Shown here piece by piece: positions 45,479 to 53,830 of a stretch of 64,000 nucleotides of DNA. Under the pieces are notes generated by a model. The model was not told the origin of the DNA, did no database searches, and saw only the letters and a list, made by a program, of their open reading frames with translations. The translations under genes and the position numbers were made by a program. The stretch covers positions 496,001-560,000 of the forward strand of contig VINJ01000001.1 in NCBI GenBank assembly GCA_013376735.1. The letters run 5' to 3'. Source of the stretch: a bacterium Scap17. Lineage in GTDB: Bacteria; Pseudomonadota; Gammaproteobacteria; Pseudomonadales; Halomonadaceae. Position 1 is the first letter of the stretch. Each line of letters begins with the position of its first letter.

Positions 45479-45506
45479 AAGCCCCGGGCACCGTGTCGGG
45501 GCTTTG
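45479..45506 (+). terminator. Intrinsic terminator after zinc-ribbon gene B
   Basis: Stem AAGCCCCG / CGGGGCTT with a 10-base loop, then TTTG. It lies 27 bases after the stop codon. Confidence 0.75.
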
Positions 45507-45678
45507 CGTCTGAGCGCAGTGCCTGGGCGCGGTAGCTCGGTGAGCTAGCTCGAGCCGAATGGCGAGCGACTCCTGGCCAGCGGGGTTGCATGCCGTGTGA
45601 GTGGCCCCATGTCTTGGGGAGCCGCCAATCGATCAGCTTCAAGGTGAGCGGCCCAGACACCGAACAGGAGAATGCTTC

Positions 45679-45906
45679 ATGTCAGATCTTTCCGAGGAAC
45701 TGCGTATTCCCAAGCCGTGCCCGGACTGTGGTAGCCAGCGAGTCCGCGTCTCGCAGGTCCATAATCCCGACGACAAGGTGTTCTGTGCATCCTGCGGTAC
45801 CTACATCTGTCTGTATGCCGATGTGGCCAAGATGCGTGAGGAGGGCACGAGCAGCGAAACGGAAGAGCTGCTGGAGCAGGCCTCCAACAAGGGCATCAAG
45901 AAGTGA
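45679..45906 (+). CDS. Small zinc-ribbon protein C
   Basis: The 75-residue protein has two clean CxxC knuckles, CPDCGSQRVRVSQVHNPDD-x3-CASC, and a short acidic-basic C-terminal helix. It shares CGS-RV, the DD pair and knuckle spacing with protein A, so the two are clearly related. AGGAG lies before the ATG at 45679. A very stable hairpin follows the gene. The function is unknown. Confidence 0.8.
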   Translation: MSDLSEELRIPKPCPDCGSQRVRVSQVHNPDDKVFCASCGTYICLYADVAKMREEGTSSETEELLEQASNKGIKK

Positions 45907-45927
45907 CCTGATCCCCGGCTGAGACAC

Positions 45928-45978
45928 CGACAAACGAAAAGGCCCCCACCGTATGGTGAGGGGCCTTTTCGTTTGTCG
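45928..45978. terminator. Bidirectional terminator between zinc-ribbon gene C and the M23 peptidase
   Basis: A stem of about 23 bp (arm CGACAAACGAAAAGGCCCC plus CACC, one bulged base) with loop GTAT has T-rich 3' arms on both strands. Confidence 0.92.
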
Positions 45979-46036
45979 TGCGTGTTTCCTGTCAGGCGCA
46001 GACCCTGTGCTTGAGGGCCCGCGCCTGGGTTCGCGT

Positions 46037-47713
46037 CTAGCTCTCGTCACCCTGACTCGGGGTGGAGGCCTTGGCGATGGCGCCAGTGTTGTCGGCGGCT
46101 TCCAGCTTGGCCAGCATGTTCTCTGACTGACGCTTGAAGTTGGCGAGCGCCTTGCCGGACAGAGACTTGTTGTTCGGCAGCTGAACGCGCATGGGATCGA
46201 CCTGGCGGTTGTTGACCATCACCTCATAGTGCAGGTGCGGGCCGGTGGAGCGGCCGGTGTTGCCTGACAGGGCGATCTTCTCACCCATGGTCACGCGCTC
46301 GCCTTTCTTGACCAGCGGACGTGACAGGTGCAGATAACGGGTCTTGTAGCCGTTGTCCATGCGCAGCACCAGATAGCGACCGGCCAGCGGGTGGTTGCCG
46401 ACCAGCTCGACGACGCCATCCGCGGTGGAAAGCACCGGCGTGCCGGTACGCACCGCGAAGTCAGTGCCCTTGTGCGGGCTGATGCGTCCGGTCACAGGGT
46501 GGCGACGGCTCAGGTTGAACGGCGAGCTGATGCGCGCCTTGTGCGCCAGCGGGTAGCGATTGAAGGCCGGGTCGAGGCCCTTGCCATCAGGGGTGTAGTA
46601 GCGGCCATCGCTGCTGTTGCGCACCACGGTCAGTGACTTGCGAGAACCTTCGTAGCGTGCGGCGAGGATGCGGGAATCCATGCTGGTACCGTCGATCATG
46701 TCGGACTCGACCAGTACCTGGAACTTGTCACCCTTGCGCGTATCGCGTCGGAAATCGATCTTCTTGCCCAGCACCTGGGTCAGCTGGCTGACTTCCGCGA
46801 CGCCCAGGCCAGTGGATTCCGCTGACAGGGAGAAGCTGCCACTGACCGTACCGGCGAACATGCGCTGAGTGGCCTGGGTCGCCTTCTCTATCTTGGCGAC
46901 ATTGAAGCTTTCACCGCCGGTCTCACGCTTGACCATGAAGCCGCGACGCGCGTCCTTCATGATGCGCAGCGCCAGCAGGTTGCCGTCTTCATCCAGCTTG
47001 TAATCGAAGCTGTCGCCGATGCGCCAATGCGTCAGCACGCGCTTGTCAGGCAGCGCCTTGAGGATGCGCGTGGTTTCGCTGTAGCCAAGGCCCAGCGAGC
47101 GCTCCGCCATCACGGCGAAGGTATCACCGGCCTGCACGGTATAGGTCTGCCACTCGGGCACATAGACTTCCTCGACCGCCAGCTCGGTCTGCAGCGTCGG
47201 GCTTTCGCCGAGCTCGACCGGGTCGACGGAGAGGTCGTCATAGGAGGTGCCGCCGGCCTGTTCGTCGGTCGCGGTGCCGATGACGGCTTCCGCGGTCTTC
47301 ACTGCCGCCGGCGCCAGTGCCACGATCGGGGCTGCCGTCTGGCTGTCAGGGTGATAGTTGGCATCCGTCAGCAGTGTCGGCATGTCGAAATCGATGGCGA
47401 CGATCTCGCTGGGCGTCAGCGCTGCCAGCGGAATGTCACCGGAGGCCGAGCTGGCCGCTGTCTGATTGGCGAGCTGCGCCGGGCTCAGAGGAGACTGAGT
47501 GTCGTCGGCGGCAGCAATTGCCAGCGGCAGCTTGGCCGGGGTGCTGGAATTTGCACTGGCCAGATCGATGGCGATGGACTGTGATGTCTTGGAGACATCA
47601 GGAGCATCGAATGTTTCGAGAAGCTTGTGAGCACCCAGCACGGTAACCATGGTGGCAACAGGTAAAAGAAGATACTTGTGCGCGCGAGGGAGCGAATGAA
47701 GAATTCGCAGCAT
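46037..47713 (-). CDS. M23-family murein endopeptidase (MepM-like)
   Basis: The 558-residue envelope protein is anchored by an N-terminal membrane segment (KYLLLPVATMVTVLGAHKLL, about residues 13-32). It then has a disordered Ala/Ser/Asp region, an OapA/LysM-like domain (WQTYTVQAGDTFAVMAERSL) and a C-terminal LytM peptidase domain. The zinc ligands are visible as HKGTDFAV (H, D) and HLHYEV (HxH). Homologues cut D,D cross-links to allow cell-wall growth. The N-terminal LPRAHKYLLLP aligns with the start region of E. coli MepM and supports the ATG at 47713, though its ribosome site is weak. It is a single gene, divergent from the LysR gene. Confidence 0.92.
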   Translation of the reverse strand: MLRILHSLPRAHKYLLLPVATMVTVLGAHKLLETFDAPDVSKTSQSIAIDLASANSSTPAKLPLAIAAADDTQSPLSPAQLANQTAASSASGDIPLAALTPSEIVAIDFDMPTLLTDANYHPDSQTAAPIVALAPAAVKTAEAVIGTATDEQAGGTSYDDLSVDPVELGESPTLQTELAVEEVYVPEWQTYTVQAGDTFAVMAERSLGLGYSETTRILKALPDKRVLTHWRIGDSFDYKLDEDGNLLALRIMKDARRGFMVKRETGGESFNVAKIEKATQATQRMFAGTVSGSFSLSAESTGLGVAEVSQLTQVLGKKIDFRRDTRKGDKFQVLVESDMIDGTSMDSRILAARYEGSRKSLTVVRNSSDGRYYTPDGKGLDPAFNRYPLAHKARISSPFNLSRRHPVTGRISPHKGTDFAVRTGTPVLSTADGVVELVGNHPLAGRYLVLRMDNGYKTRYLHLSRPLVKKGERVTMGEKIALSGNTGRSTGPHLHYEVMVNNRQVDPMRVQLPNNKSLSGKALANFKRQSENMLAKLEAADNTGAIAKASTPSQGDES

Positions 47714-48159
47714 ATGTGACCGATAAAGTTATGTGAAATGAAAAGATGGCAACAATGAGGCATTCGAACCTTAACCAAGGTTCCCATCGTTCGATAGGCT
47801 GGACGCATATCCAGTATGAGTAATTCAACCCTGTTTAGATCATTGACGACGCAGTTGGCGGTACCGGCAACATGAGGTCTGGCGAAAATAGCGCCATTTT
47901 TGCTTAGGAAACGCTGTTCAGGCAGTAAATCCTGCTTGGTGTTAAATTTTGTAAAGTTAAGCAAAATAGCGTATTTGTCCTCCTGCATTTCAGAGGATGC
48001 CGTCCTGATGTCCGAGGATTGCGACCAGATGTCGGGAGTCTGACAGCACAGAATGCTCTTTTGCTTCCGTCGGGTTGCAGTATCAGGTGTCTGGTTTTTT
48101 GCGTCTGGCATGTCAGGATTGCCCCGTGCATTCCCGTACGTTCTGCAAGAGGAATCCCG
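47714..48159. other. Divergent region, M23 peptidase / LysR, with two similar palindromic sites
   Basis: A 446 bp A+T-richer stretch with no gene. An imperfect inverted repeat GCGAAAAT-N6-ATTTTTGC lies at 47882-47903. A related element, GCAAAATAGCGTATTTG, lies at 47961-47977. Both contain AAAATAGCG. They are candidate operators for either neighbour. Confidence 0.5.
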
Positions 48160-49065
48160 ATGTCGTCACGCGTGACACTGGCTCAGTGGCAGATGCTGGC
48201 CGCCGTGGTGGACCACGGCAGCTTCGCGCGTGCGGCGGCCGCGATCCACAAGAGTCCCTCGACCCTGAATCACGCCGTGCATCGTCTCGAGACCTTGCTG
48301 GGCGTGCAGGTGCTGGAGCCGGTCGGGCGCAATGTCCGGCTGACCGAGGCGGGTGAATTGCTGCTGCGCCGGGCGCGTCAGCTGATCGAGAATGCGCGGG
48401 CACTCGAGGATGTGGCCGATGCGTTGTCGGCAGGCATGGAGAGCGAGATCGCCATCGCGGTGGATCAGCTGTTTCCGTCGGATGTGCTGGCACGGGCGCT
48501 GGAAGCCTTCTCGACGGCCTACCCTCAGGTGCGTGTCCAGCTGCACGAGACGACGCTGACCGGCGGGCGCGAGCTGTTCGAGGAGAAGGAAGCGGACCTG
48601 TTGATCAGCGGCCTGATGCTGGATGACCATCTCGGCACCCCGTTGCTGCGTGAAACCTTCATCGCCGTAGCGGCGCCGGGGCACCCGCTGCATGCCCTCG
48701 GGCGTCCGCTGGATCTGCGTGACCTCGTGCAGCATCGCCAGCTGGTGGTACGCGACAGCAGCCGTTCCAGCGGCATGGATGCCGGCTGGCTCAAGGCCGA
48801 GGCGCGCTGGACGGTGAGCCACTTGGCCACGTCAGTCGATCTTGCCGAACGCGGACTGGGCTTCGCCTGGTTGCCCCGCACCCGCATGAGCGAGGCTCTG
48901 GCTCGGGGGCGGCTGTTGCCACTGCCGCTGGCCAATGGCGGCGAGCGCGAAGTGTCGCTGATGCTCTATCTGTCGGACGATGATCGCGCGGGCCCTGCCG
49001 TCCGGGCGATGAAGGCGCAGCTGCACGCTGCCGTCGAGCGGGATGCCAGCGAGCGGCGTTCCTGA
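48160..49065 (+). CDS. LysR-family transcriptional regulator
   Basis: The 301-residue regulator has an N-terminal winged helix-turn-helix (SFARAAAAIHKSPSTLNHAVHRLETLLGVQVLE, residues about 21-54; quoted here only as the segment SFARAAAAI onward) and a periplasmic-binding-protein-like effector domain. AGAGGA six bases before the ATG at 48160 sets the start; upstream in-frame codons lie in the A+T-rich intergenic region. It precedes a glutathionyl-hydroquinone reductase gene on the same strand by about 140 bp and may control it. The effector is unknown. Confidence 0.92.
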   Translation: MSSRVTLAQWQMLAAVVDHGSFARAAAAIHKSPSTLNHAVHRLETLLGVQVLEPVGRNVRLTEAGELLLRRARQLIENARALEDVADALSAGMESEIAIAVDQLFPSDVLARALEAFSTAYPQVRVQLHETTLTGGRELFEEKEADLLISGLMLDDHLGTPLLRETFIAVAAPGHPLHALGRPLDLRDLVQHRQLVVRDSSRSSGMDAGWLKAEARWTVSHLATSVDLAERGLGFAWLPRTRMSEALARGRLLPLPLANGGEREVSLMLYLSDDDRAGPAVRAMKAQLHAAVERDASERRS

Positions 49066-49205
49066 ACGGCGTGAGGGCTTGAGAAAAGCGCGTGACGTGA
49101 TCGTTCGAGACACTCGATCGTTGCCACGCAGTGAATTCGCTTGCGCTGTCGCGCTTGGCTCTTAGGCTGGGGGCATCCCCTCAAGCCATACAAGGAGCGT
49201 GCAAG

Positions 49206-50216
49206 ATGGGCTTACTGGTCGACGGCAAGTGGCAGGATCGCTGGTATGACACCGACAGCACCGGCGGTGAATTCAAGCGCGAGAGCGCGCGGCTCAGGGA
49301 TTGGGTCGTGGCGCCCGATGCCACGCTCGAGGGGCCGCAGGGACAAGCGGCCGTGCCCGCCAGCGCAGACCGTTTCCATCTTTACGTCTCGTTGGCCTGC
49401 CCCTGGGCGCATCGCGCGCTGATCATGCGCTCTCTCAAGGGGCTCAAGCCGCTGATCGGCATGTCCTGCACCAGCCCATTGATGCTTGAACATGGCTGGA
49501 GCTACCTCGAGGAAGAAGGCTCCAGCGGTGATCCGATCAATGGCGTGCGCTATCACCACCAGCTCTACACCCTGACCGACCCGCACTACACCGGCCGTGT
49601 CACCGTGCCGGCACTGTGGGACAAGCAGACCGGTCGCATCGTCAACAACGAGTCGGCGGAGCTGGTGCGCATCTTCAATGACGCCTTCGATTCGCTGACC
49701 GGCAATGATCTGGATTTCTATCCAGAGGACCTGCGCGGCGAGATCGATGCCATCAATGCCGAGGTCTATGACAAGGTCAACAATGGTGTCTACAAGACCG
49801 GATTCGCCACGCGGCAGGAGGTCTACGAGCGTCACTTCACGGCGCTGTTCGAGTGCCTGGATTTACTGGAGCGTCGGCTGGCCGACTCGCGCTACCTCAC
49901 CGGTGAGTGGCTGACCGAAGCGGACATCCGGCTCTTCACTAGCCTGGTGCGCTTCGACGTCGTCTATCACGGTCACTTCAAGTGCAACCAGCGCCGCATC
50001 AGCGACTATCTCAATCTCGCCAACTACCTGCGTGAACTCTACCAGTGGCCGGGTATCGCCGAGACCTGCCACTTCGATCACATCAAGACCCACTACTACG
50101 GCAGCCAGCTGGCCGTGAATCCGACCGGCATCGTGCCCATCGGCCCGGCGCTGGACCTTGAGGCGCCCCATGATCGTGAGCGCCTGACGGGACAGGGCAT
50201 CCGCCGTCACGCCTGA
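49206..50216 (+). CDS. yqjG: Glutathionyl-hydroquinone reductase (Xi-class glutathione transferase)
   Basis: The 336-residue cytoplasmic enzyme reduces glutathionyl-hydroquinones with glutathione. The catalytic cysteine lies in SLACPWAHRALIMRSLKG. Family segments TVPALWDKQTGRIVNNESAE and the C-terminal LFTSLVRFDVVYHGHFKCN are present. AAGGAG eight bases before the ATG at 49206 is preferred to the in-frame ATG at 49131. It helps detoxify quinones and lies just downstream of the LysR gene. Confidence 0.93.
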   Translation: MGLLVDGKWQDRWYDTDSTGGEFKRESARLRDWVVAPDATLEGPQGQAAVPASADRFHLYVSLACPWAHRALIMRSLKGLKPLIGMSCTSPLMLEHGWSYLEEEGSSGDPINGVRYHHQLYTLTDPHYTGRVTVPALWDKQTGRIVNNESAELVRIFNDAFDSLTGNDLDFYPEDLRGEIDAINAEVYDKVNNGVYKTGFATRQEVYERHFTALFECLDLLERRLADSRYLTGEWLTEADIRLFTSLVRFDVVYHGHFKCNQRRISDYLNLANYLRELYQWPGIAETCHFDHIKTHYYGSQLAVNPTGIVPIGPALDLEAPHDRERLTGQGIRRHA

Positions 50217-50256
50217 CGAAAGTCTCCCGGATTCCTGCCGTTGCCTCCGGCGCGGG

Positions 50257-50769
50257 TCAGGCGCCCGGTCTCGGACGTCTGGCCTTCGCCAGCCAGCGAT
50301 CCAGAGCGTTGCCGAAGTCGCGCTGCTCGCGCTGGCCATAGGCGGACGGGCCGCCGGTATGCTCACCGCTGGAGCGCATGCTTTCCATGAAATCGCGCAT
50401 CTGGACCTTGGCGCGGATATTGTTGGCATCCAGCGTCTCGCCACGGCTGGTCATCACCAGCGCGCCTTTCTCGATCGCTTCCAGCGCCAGTGGCAGGTCG
50501 GAGGTGATCACCATGTCGCCGCGACGTGCACGCTCGACGATCAACTGATCCGCCGCATCCGCGCCGGCCGGCACCGACAGTGCCTTGACGTGCGCGGAGC
50601 GGGGCAGGGGAACCTGGTGATTGGCCACGAACCAGGTGGGCGTCGCGGTGCGTTCCGCGGCGCGCACCAGGATGTCGCGCGCGGCGCGCGGACAGGCGTC
50701 GGCGTCGACCCACAGCGTGGCGAGGGGCTCGCTCGAGTCAGTGCTGGCGGGGGCTTGCGTATCAGTCAT
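50257..50769 (-). CDS. yaiI: YaiI/YqxD family protein (DUF188)
   Basis: The 170-residue PIN-like protein begins its domain with LWVDADACPRAARDILVRAA and continues with GADAADQLIVERARRGDMVITSDLPLA (second Asp cluster) and SRGETLDANNIRAKVQMRDF. The conserved aspartates suggest a metal-dependent nuclease fold, but no activity is established that I know of. AGGAG six bases before the ATG supports the start. It is convergent with yqjG. Confidence 0.93.
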   Translation of the reverse strand: MTDTQAPASTDSSEPLATLWVDADACPRAARDILVRAAERTATPTWFVANHQVPLPRSAHVKALSVPAGADAADQLIVERARRGDMVITSDLPLALEAIEKGALVMTSRGETLDANNIRAKVQMRDFMESMRSSGEHTGGPSAYGQREQRDFGNALDRWLAKARRPRPGA

Positions 50770-51346
50770 GCCGTCTCCTGTCAGAGAATGATGGGCGAGG
50801 GCGCGCCGCGCCGATGAGCGTCAGGCTTGCGACCAAGGTCAAAAGAAAGGATGCAGAATGCGCGAGGGACTGCTAGAATGCCAGCTCCTCGCATGTAGTG
50901 ACCCACCATCCTGAGTAGCCGAGCCCGACGTGATCGCCGTTTCTTGTGGCCATCAGCCGGTATTTCGCGCCTCCCGGACCGCGTGGCGTAGCTTGCCCCA
51001 GCCATCCGTGACCCCTCGATTCGATCGATGTCCGGCCGCCGCGATGCAAGACCCGTCCCTGTCCACAGTGTGCATGATGGAGCGCCCCGAGACTCTGAGT
51101 AGAAGAGCCTCTGGTTGCTGTACGGTCGCCGCAGCGTTGTGCCTGAAAGTGGAAATGCGTCCATCTTCAGAGCAACCCGGGCCCGTCCATGCCAAGACGT
51201 CCAGCACTCGTACGTTTTTTCTGATGATGCCAGCGCCTCGTGCCTGATCGCATCGCCAGACGGAGCCCTTACGCTTCGTGTCGGTTCAACCCGACCCATT
51301 CTTCAGCTGCAAGCTTCACTTGCAGCCATTTAGGTGTGAGATATAC
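50770..51346. other. Divergent region and long leader of the DEAD-box helicase gene
   Basis: The 577 bp lack a supportable gene. Near the right end two hairpins lie in tandem: GTCGG / CCGAC at about 51280-51295, and GCTGCAAG / CTTGCAGC at 51306-51326, just before the helicase ribosome site. Long structured leaders are common in cold-inducible helicase mRNAs. Confidence 0.45.
51306..51326 (+). promoter_or_regulatory. Hairpin in the helicase 5' leader
   Basis: An 8-bp perfect stem GCTGCAAG / CTTGCAGC with loop CTTCA ends about five bases before the AGGTGTGAG ribosome site. It may affect translation; no U-tract follows, so it is not a terminator. Confidence 0.45.
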
Positions 51347-53038
51347 ATGACCACGACTTCCGTCGTCGATCGCTTCAGCGATCTTGCCCTGCTGCCTGCC
51401 GTCCTGACCTCTCTCGAGAAGCTGGGCTACGAAACGCCGTCCCCCATCCAGGGCCAGACCATCCCGAGCCTGCTCGAAGGCCGTGACATGATCGGCCAGG
51501 CCCAGACCGGCACCGGCAAGACTGCGGCCTTCGCTCTGCCGCTGCTGACCCGCCTGGACCTCGACCGCCGTGAACCGCAGGTTCTCGTGCTGGCTCCGAC
51601 CCGTGAGCTGGCCCAGCAGGTCGCCGTCAACTTCACTCGCTACGGTCAGTTCATGCGTGGCCTGGAAGTGGCCACTCTCTGCGGTGGTCAGGACTACCGC
51701 GAGCAGATGCGTAGCCTCAAGAGCGGCGCCCAGATCGTCGTCGGTACTCCGGGTCGTGTCATCGACCACCTGGACCGCAAGAGCCTGAAGCTTGACGGCC
51801 TGTCCGCACTGGTGCTGGACGAAGCCGACGAGATGCTGCGCATGGGCTTCATCGATGACGTCAAGCGCGTCGTCGCCGATACCCCGAAGGAAGCGCAGCG
51901 TGTCTTCTTCTCCGCGACCCTGCCGGCCGAGATCGAGCGTATCGTCAACCGTTACCTGGTTGATCCGGTCAAGGTGACCATCAAGTCCGAGTCCAAGACT
52001 GCTTCCACCATCGAGCAGATGATGGTGCGTGTCGAAGGCGGCGCGAAGCTGGAAGCCCTTTCCCGTCTGCTGGAAGTCGAGACCGTCGATGCGGCCATCG
52101 TCTTCGTGCGCACTCGTGCGGCCTGTACCACTGTCGTCGAGCAGCTGATCGCTCGCGGTATCTCCGCGGCGGCACTGTCCGGTGATCTGGACCAGTCCCT
52201 GCGTGAGCGCACCGTGACTCGCCTGAAGCGTGGCAAGGTCGACGTGCTGGTCGCCACCGACGTCGCTGCTCGTGGTCTGGACGTGGCGCGCATCACCCAC
52301 GTCATCAACTACGACCTGCCGGGTGACAGCGAAGCCTTCGTTCACCGTACCGGTCGTACCGGCCGTGCCGGTCGTGAAGGTCGTGCCATCACCTTCGTCA
52401 GCGGTCGCGAGATGCGCAAGGTCCGCTGGATGGAGCAGGCCCTTGGTCAGCGCATCACCGAACGCCAGCTGCCGAGCGAAGACGAGATCCGTGCTCACCG
52501 TGACGCGGCCTTCCGCGCTCGCGTCGTCGAGGCCCTGGGCAGCAGCTCCAACGGTCATCGCGCGCTGGTCCAGAGCCTGATCGAGGAAGGTCACGATCCG
52601 GTCGAGCTGGCCGCTGTCTTCGTCAAGATGGCGCGTGCCGGAGAGACGCCGATCCAGTCCCTGCCGAAGCCGGGCGCGCGTCGCAACGAGCGTTCCGAGC
52701 GTGGTGAGCGTCCGGAGCGTGGTGAGCGTCGCAACTCTGCCCCGGTCGCCCGGGAAGGCATGAAACTGTACCGCGTGGCCGTCGGTCACCGCGACGGGGT
52801 CAAGCCGGGCCAGCTGGTTGGCGCCCTGGCCAACGAAGGTGGCATCGAAGGTTCACGCATCGGTCGCATCGACATCCGCAACACGCACAGTGTCGTGGAA
52901 CTGCCGAGCGGTCTGCCGACCAGCATCGTGTCCAAGATGGCGCGTGCTCGCGTCGCCGGTCGCCCGCTGGAGCTGTCTGAAGATGGCGGCCGCCCGCAGC
53001 GTCGTGAAGGTGGCAACGACGATCGTCGTCGCGCCTGA
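51347..53038 (+). CDS. deaD: DEAD-box ATP-dependent RNA helicase (DeaD/CsdA-like)
   Basis: The 563-residue helicase has motif Q (YETPSPIQGQTIP), I (AQTGTGKT), Ia (PTRELAQQ), II (DEAD), III (SAT), V (ATDVAARGLDV) and VI (HRTGRTGRAGR). A C-terminal DbpA-type RNA-binding fold follows at about residues 470-540 (MKLYRVAVGHRDGVKPGQLV, IGRIDIRN). The linker holds Arg/Glu repeats (ERSERGERPERGERR). Such helicases help ribosome assembly and mRNA turnover, especially in the cold. The start at 51347 follows AGGTGTGAG; the frame is open 69 bases upstream through the leader hairpins. Confidence 0.95.
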   Translation: MTTTSVVDRFSDLALLPAVLTSLEKLGYETPSPIQGQTIPSLLEGRDMIGQAQTGTGKTAAFALPLLTRLDLDRREPQVLVLAPTRELAQQVAVNFTRYGQFMRGLEVATLCGGQDYREQMRSLKSGAQIVVGTPGRVIDHLDRKSLKLDGLSALVLDEADEMLRMGFIDDVKRVVADTPKEAQRVFFSATLPAEIERIVNRYLVDPVKVTIKSESKTASTIEQMMVRVEGGAKLEALSRLLEVETVDAAIVFVRTRAACTTVVEQLIARGISAAALSGDLDQSLRERTVTRLKRGKVDVLVATDVAARGLDVARITHVINYDLPGDSEAFVHRTGRTGRAGREGRAITFVSGREMRKVRWMEQALGQRITERQLPSEDEIRAHRDAAFRARVVEALGSSSNGHRALVQSLIEEGHDPVELAAVFVKMARAGETPIQSLPKPGARRNERSERGERPERGERRNSAPVAREGMKLYRVAVGHRDGVKPGQLVGALANEGGIEGSRIGRIDIRNTHSVVELPSGLPTSIVSKMARARVAGRPLELSEDGGRPQRREGGNDDRRRA

Positions 53039-53093
53039 TCAGGCCTGAGTCGGGCCAGCACTGATCGCAGTGTTGGCCACGGCTCCTGAAAAG

Positions 53094-53126
53094 ACCGGTA
53101 CCTCTCACGAGGTGCCGGTTTTTTTG
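53094..53126 (+). terminator. Terminator after deaD
   Basis: Stem ACCGGTACCTC / GAGGTGCCGGT (one mismatch) with loop TCAC is followed by seven Ts. A second hairpin, GGCCAGCACTG / CAGTGTTGGCC, precedes it at 53053-53078. Confidence 0.9.
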
Positions 53127-53216
53127 TGCCTGGACGAAAGGCATCCCCGGTGCTGGTATCCTGTCGTGACATGGCGGTGGCGCCTTCACCGTCGATCATT
53201 TTCCGAGGATGCCCAC

Positions 53217-53789
53217 ATGATCTCTTCACTCGATGCCTTGCGCCGTGGCCTGCCCGCCACGCCTGCCCGCCAGCTGATGCTGTGTACTCTGCTGGCGACA
53301 CCCTGGTTGCCACTCAGTGCGGCCCACGCCGAGTCCGACATGCCCGTCAGTAGCGCCACGCCGGAGATTCGCATCCCGCTGGTCTCGCTGGAGGCCCTGC
53401 GTCTGGCACCGGTGGTGTCACCGCAGGGCGAGACGCTGGGCAAGGTCGAGGATGTGCTCAGTGATACGCGTGGCCAGATCCATCGCCTGCTGATTCGCCC
53501 TGACGCCGGTGACAAGGCGGCCAGCATCGACTTCTCGCGCTTCACCCGTGAGGCGGTCAGTGACCCGCTGGCAGCCGCGGCGCCCGGCGACATCCGCTAC
53601 CGACTGGTGCTCGACATGACGCCGGAGCAGCTGACGGCCCGCGCGGACCAACCGCTGTCCAATCGCCTGTCGCGTCAGCTGGAACGCAGCATGGGGGAGG
53701 TCGGCAACGGGCTGGACAGCTTCCGCAATCAGGCGGCGGAGGTGCTGCGTTCACTGGGCAAGCAGCTTGAAGGCGAGGGCGATCGATAG
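53217..53789 (+). CDS. Secreted PRC-barrel protein
   Basis: The 190-residue precursor has a signal peptide (LMLCTLLATPWLPLSAAHA). A PRC-barrel-like domain follows (LVSLEALRLAPVVSPQGETL, then GKVEDVLSDTRGQIHRLLI) and a C-terminal amphipathic helix. GAGGA eight bases before the ATG at 53217 supports the start. It lies 42 bp upstream of the endonuclease V gene and may be co-transcribed, though no functional link is evident. The fold recalls the protein at 42.9 kb. The function is unknown. Confidence 0.82.
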   Translation: MISSLDALRRGLPATPARQLMLCTLLATPWLPLSAAHAESDMPVSSATPEIRIPLVSLEALRLAPVVSPQGETLGKVEDVLSDTRGQIHRLLIRPDAGDKAASIDFSRFTREAVSDPLAAAAPGDIRYRLVLDMTPEQLTARADQPLSNRLSRQLERSMGEVGNGLDSFRNQAAEVLRSLGKQLEGEGDR

Positions 53790-53830
53790 CATCTGAGGGA
53801 AAGAGACTCGCAACCGCCGAGAGGGAATGC

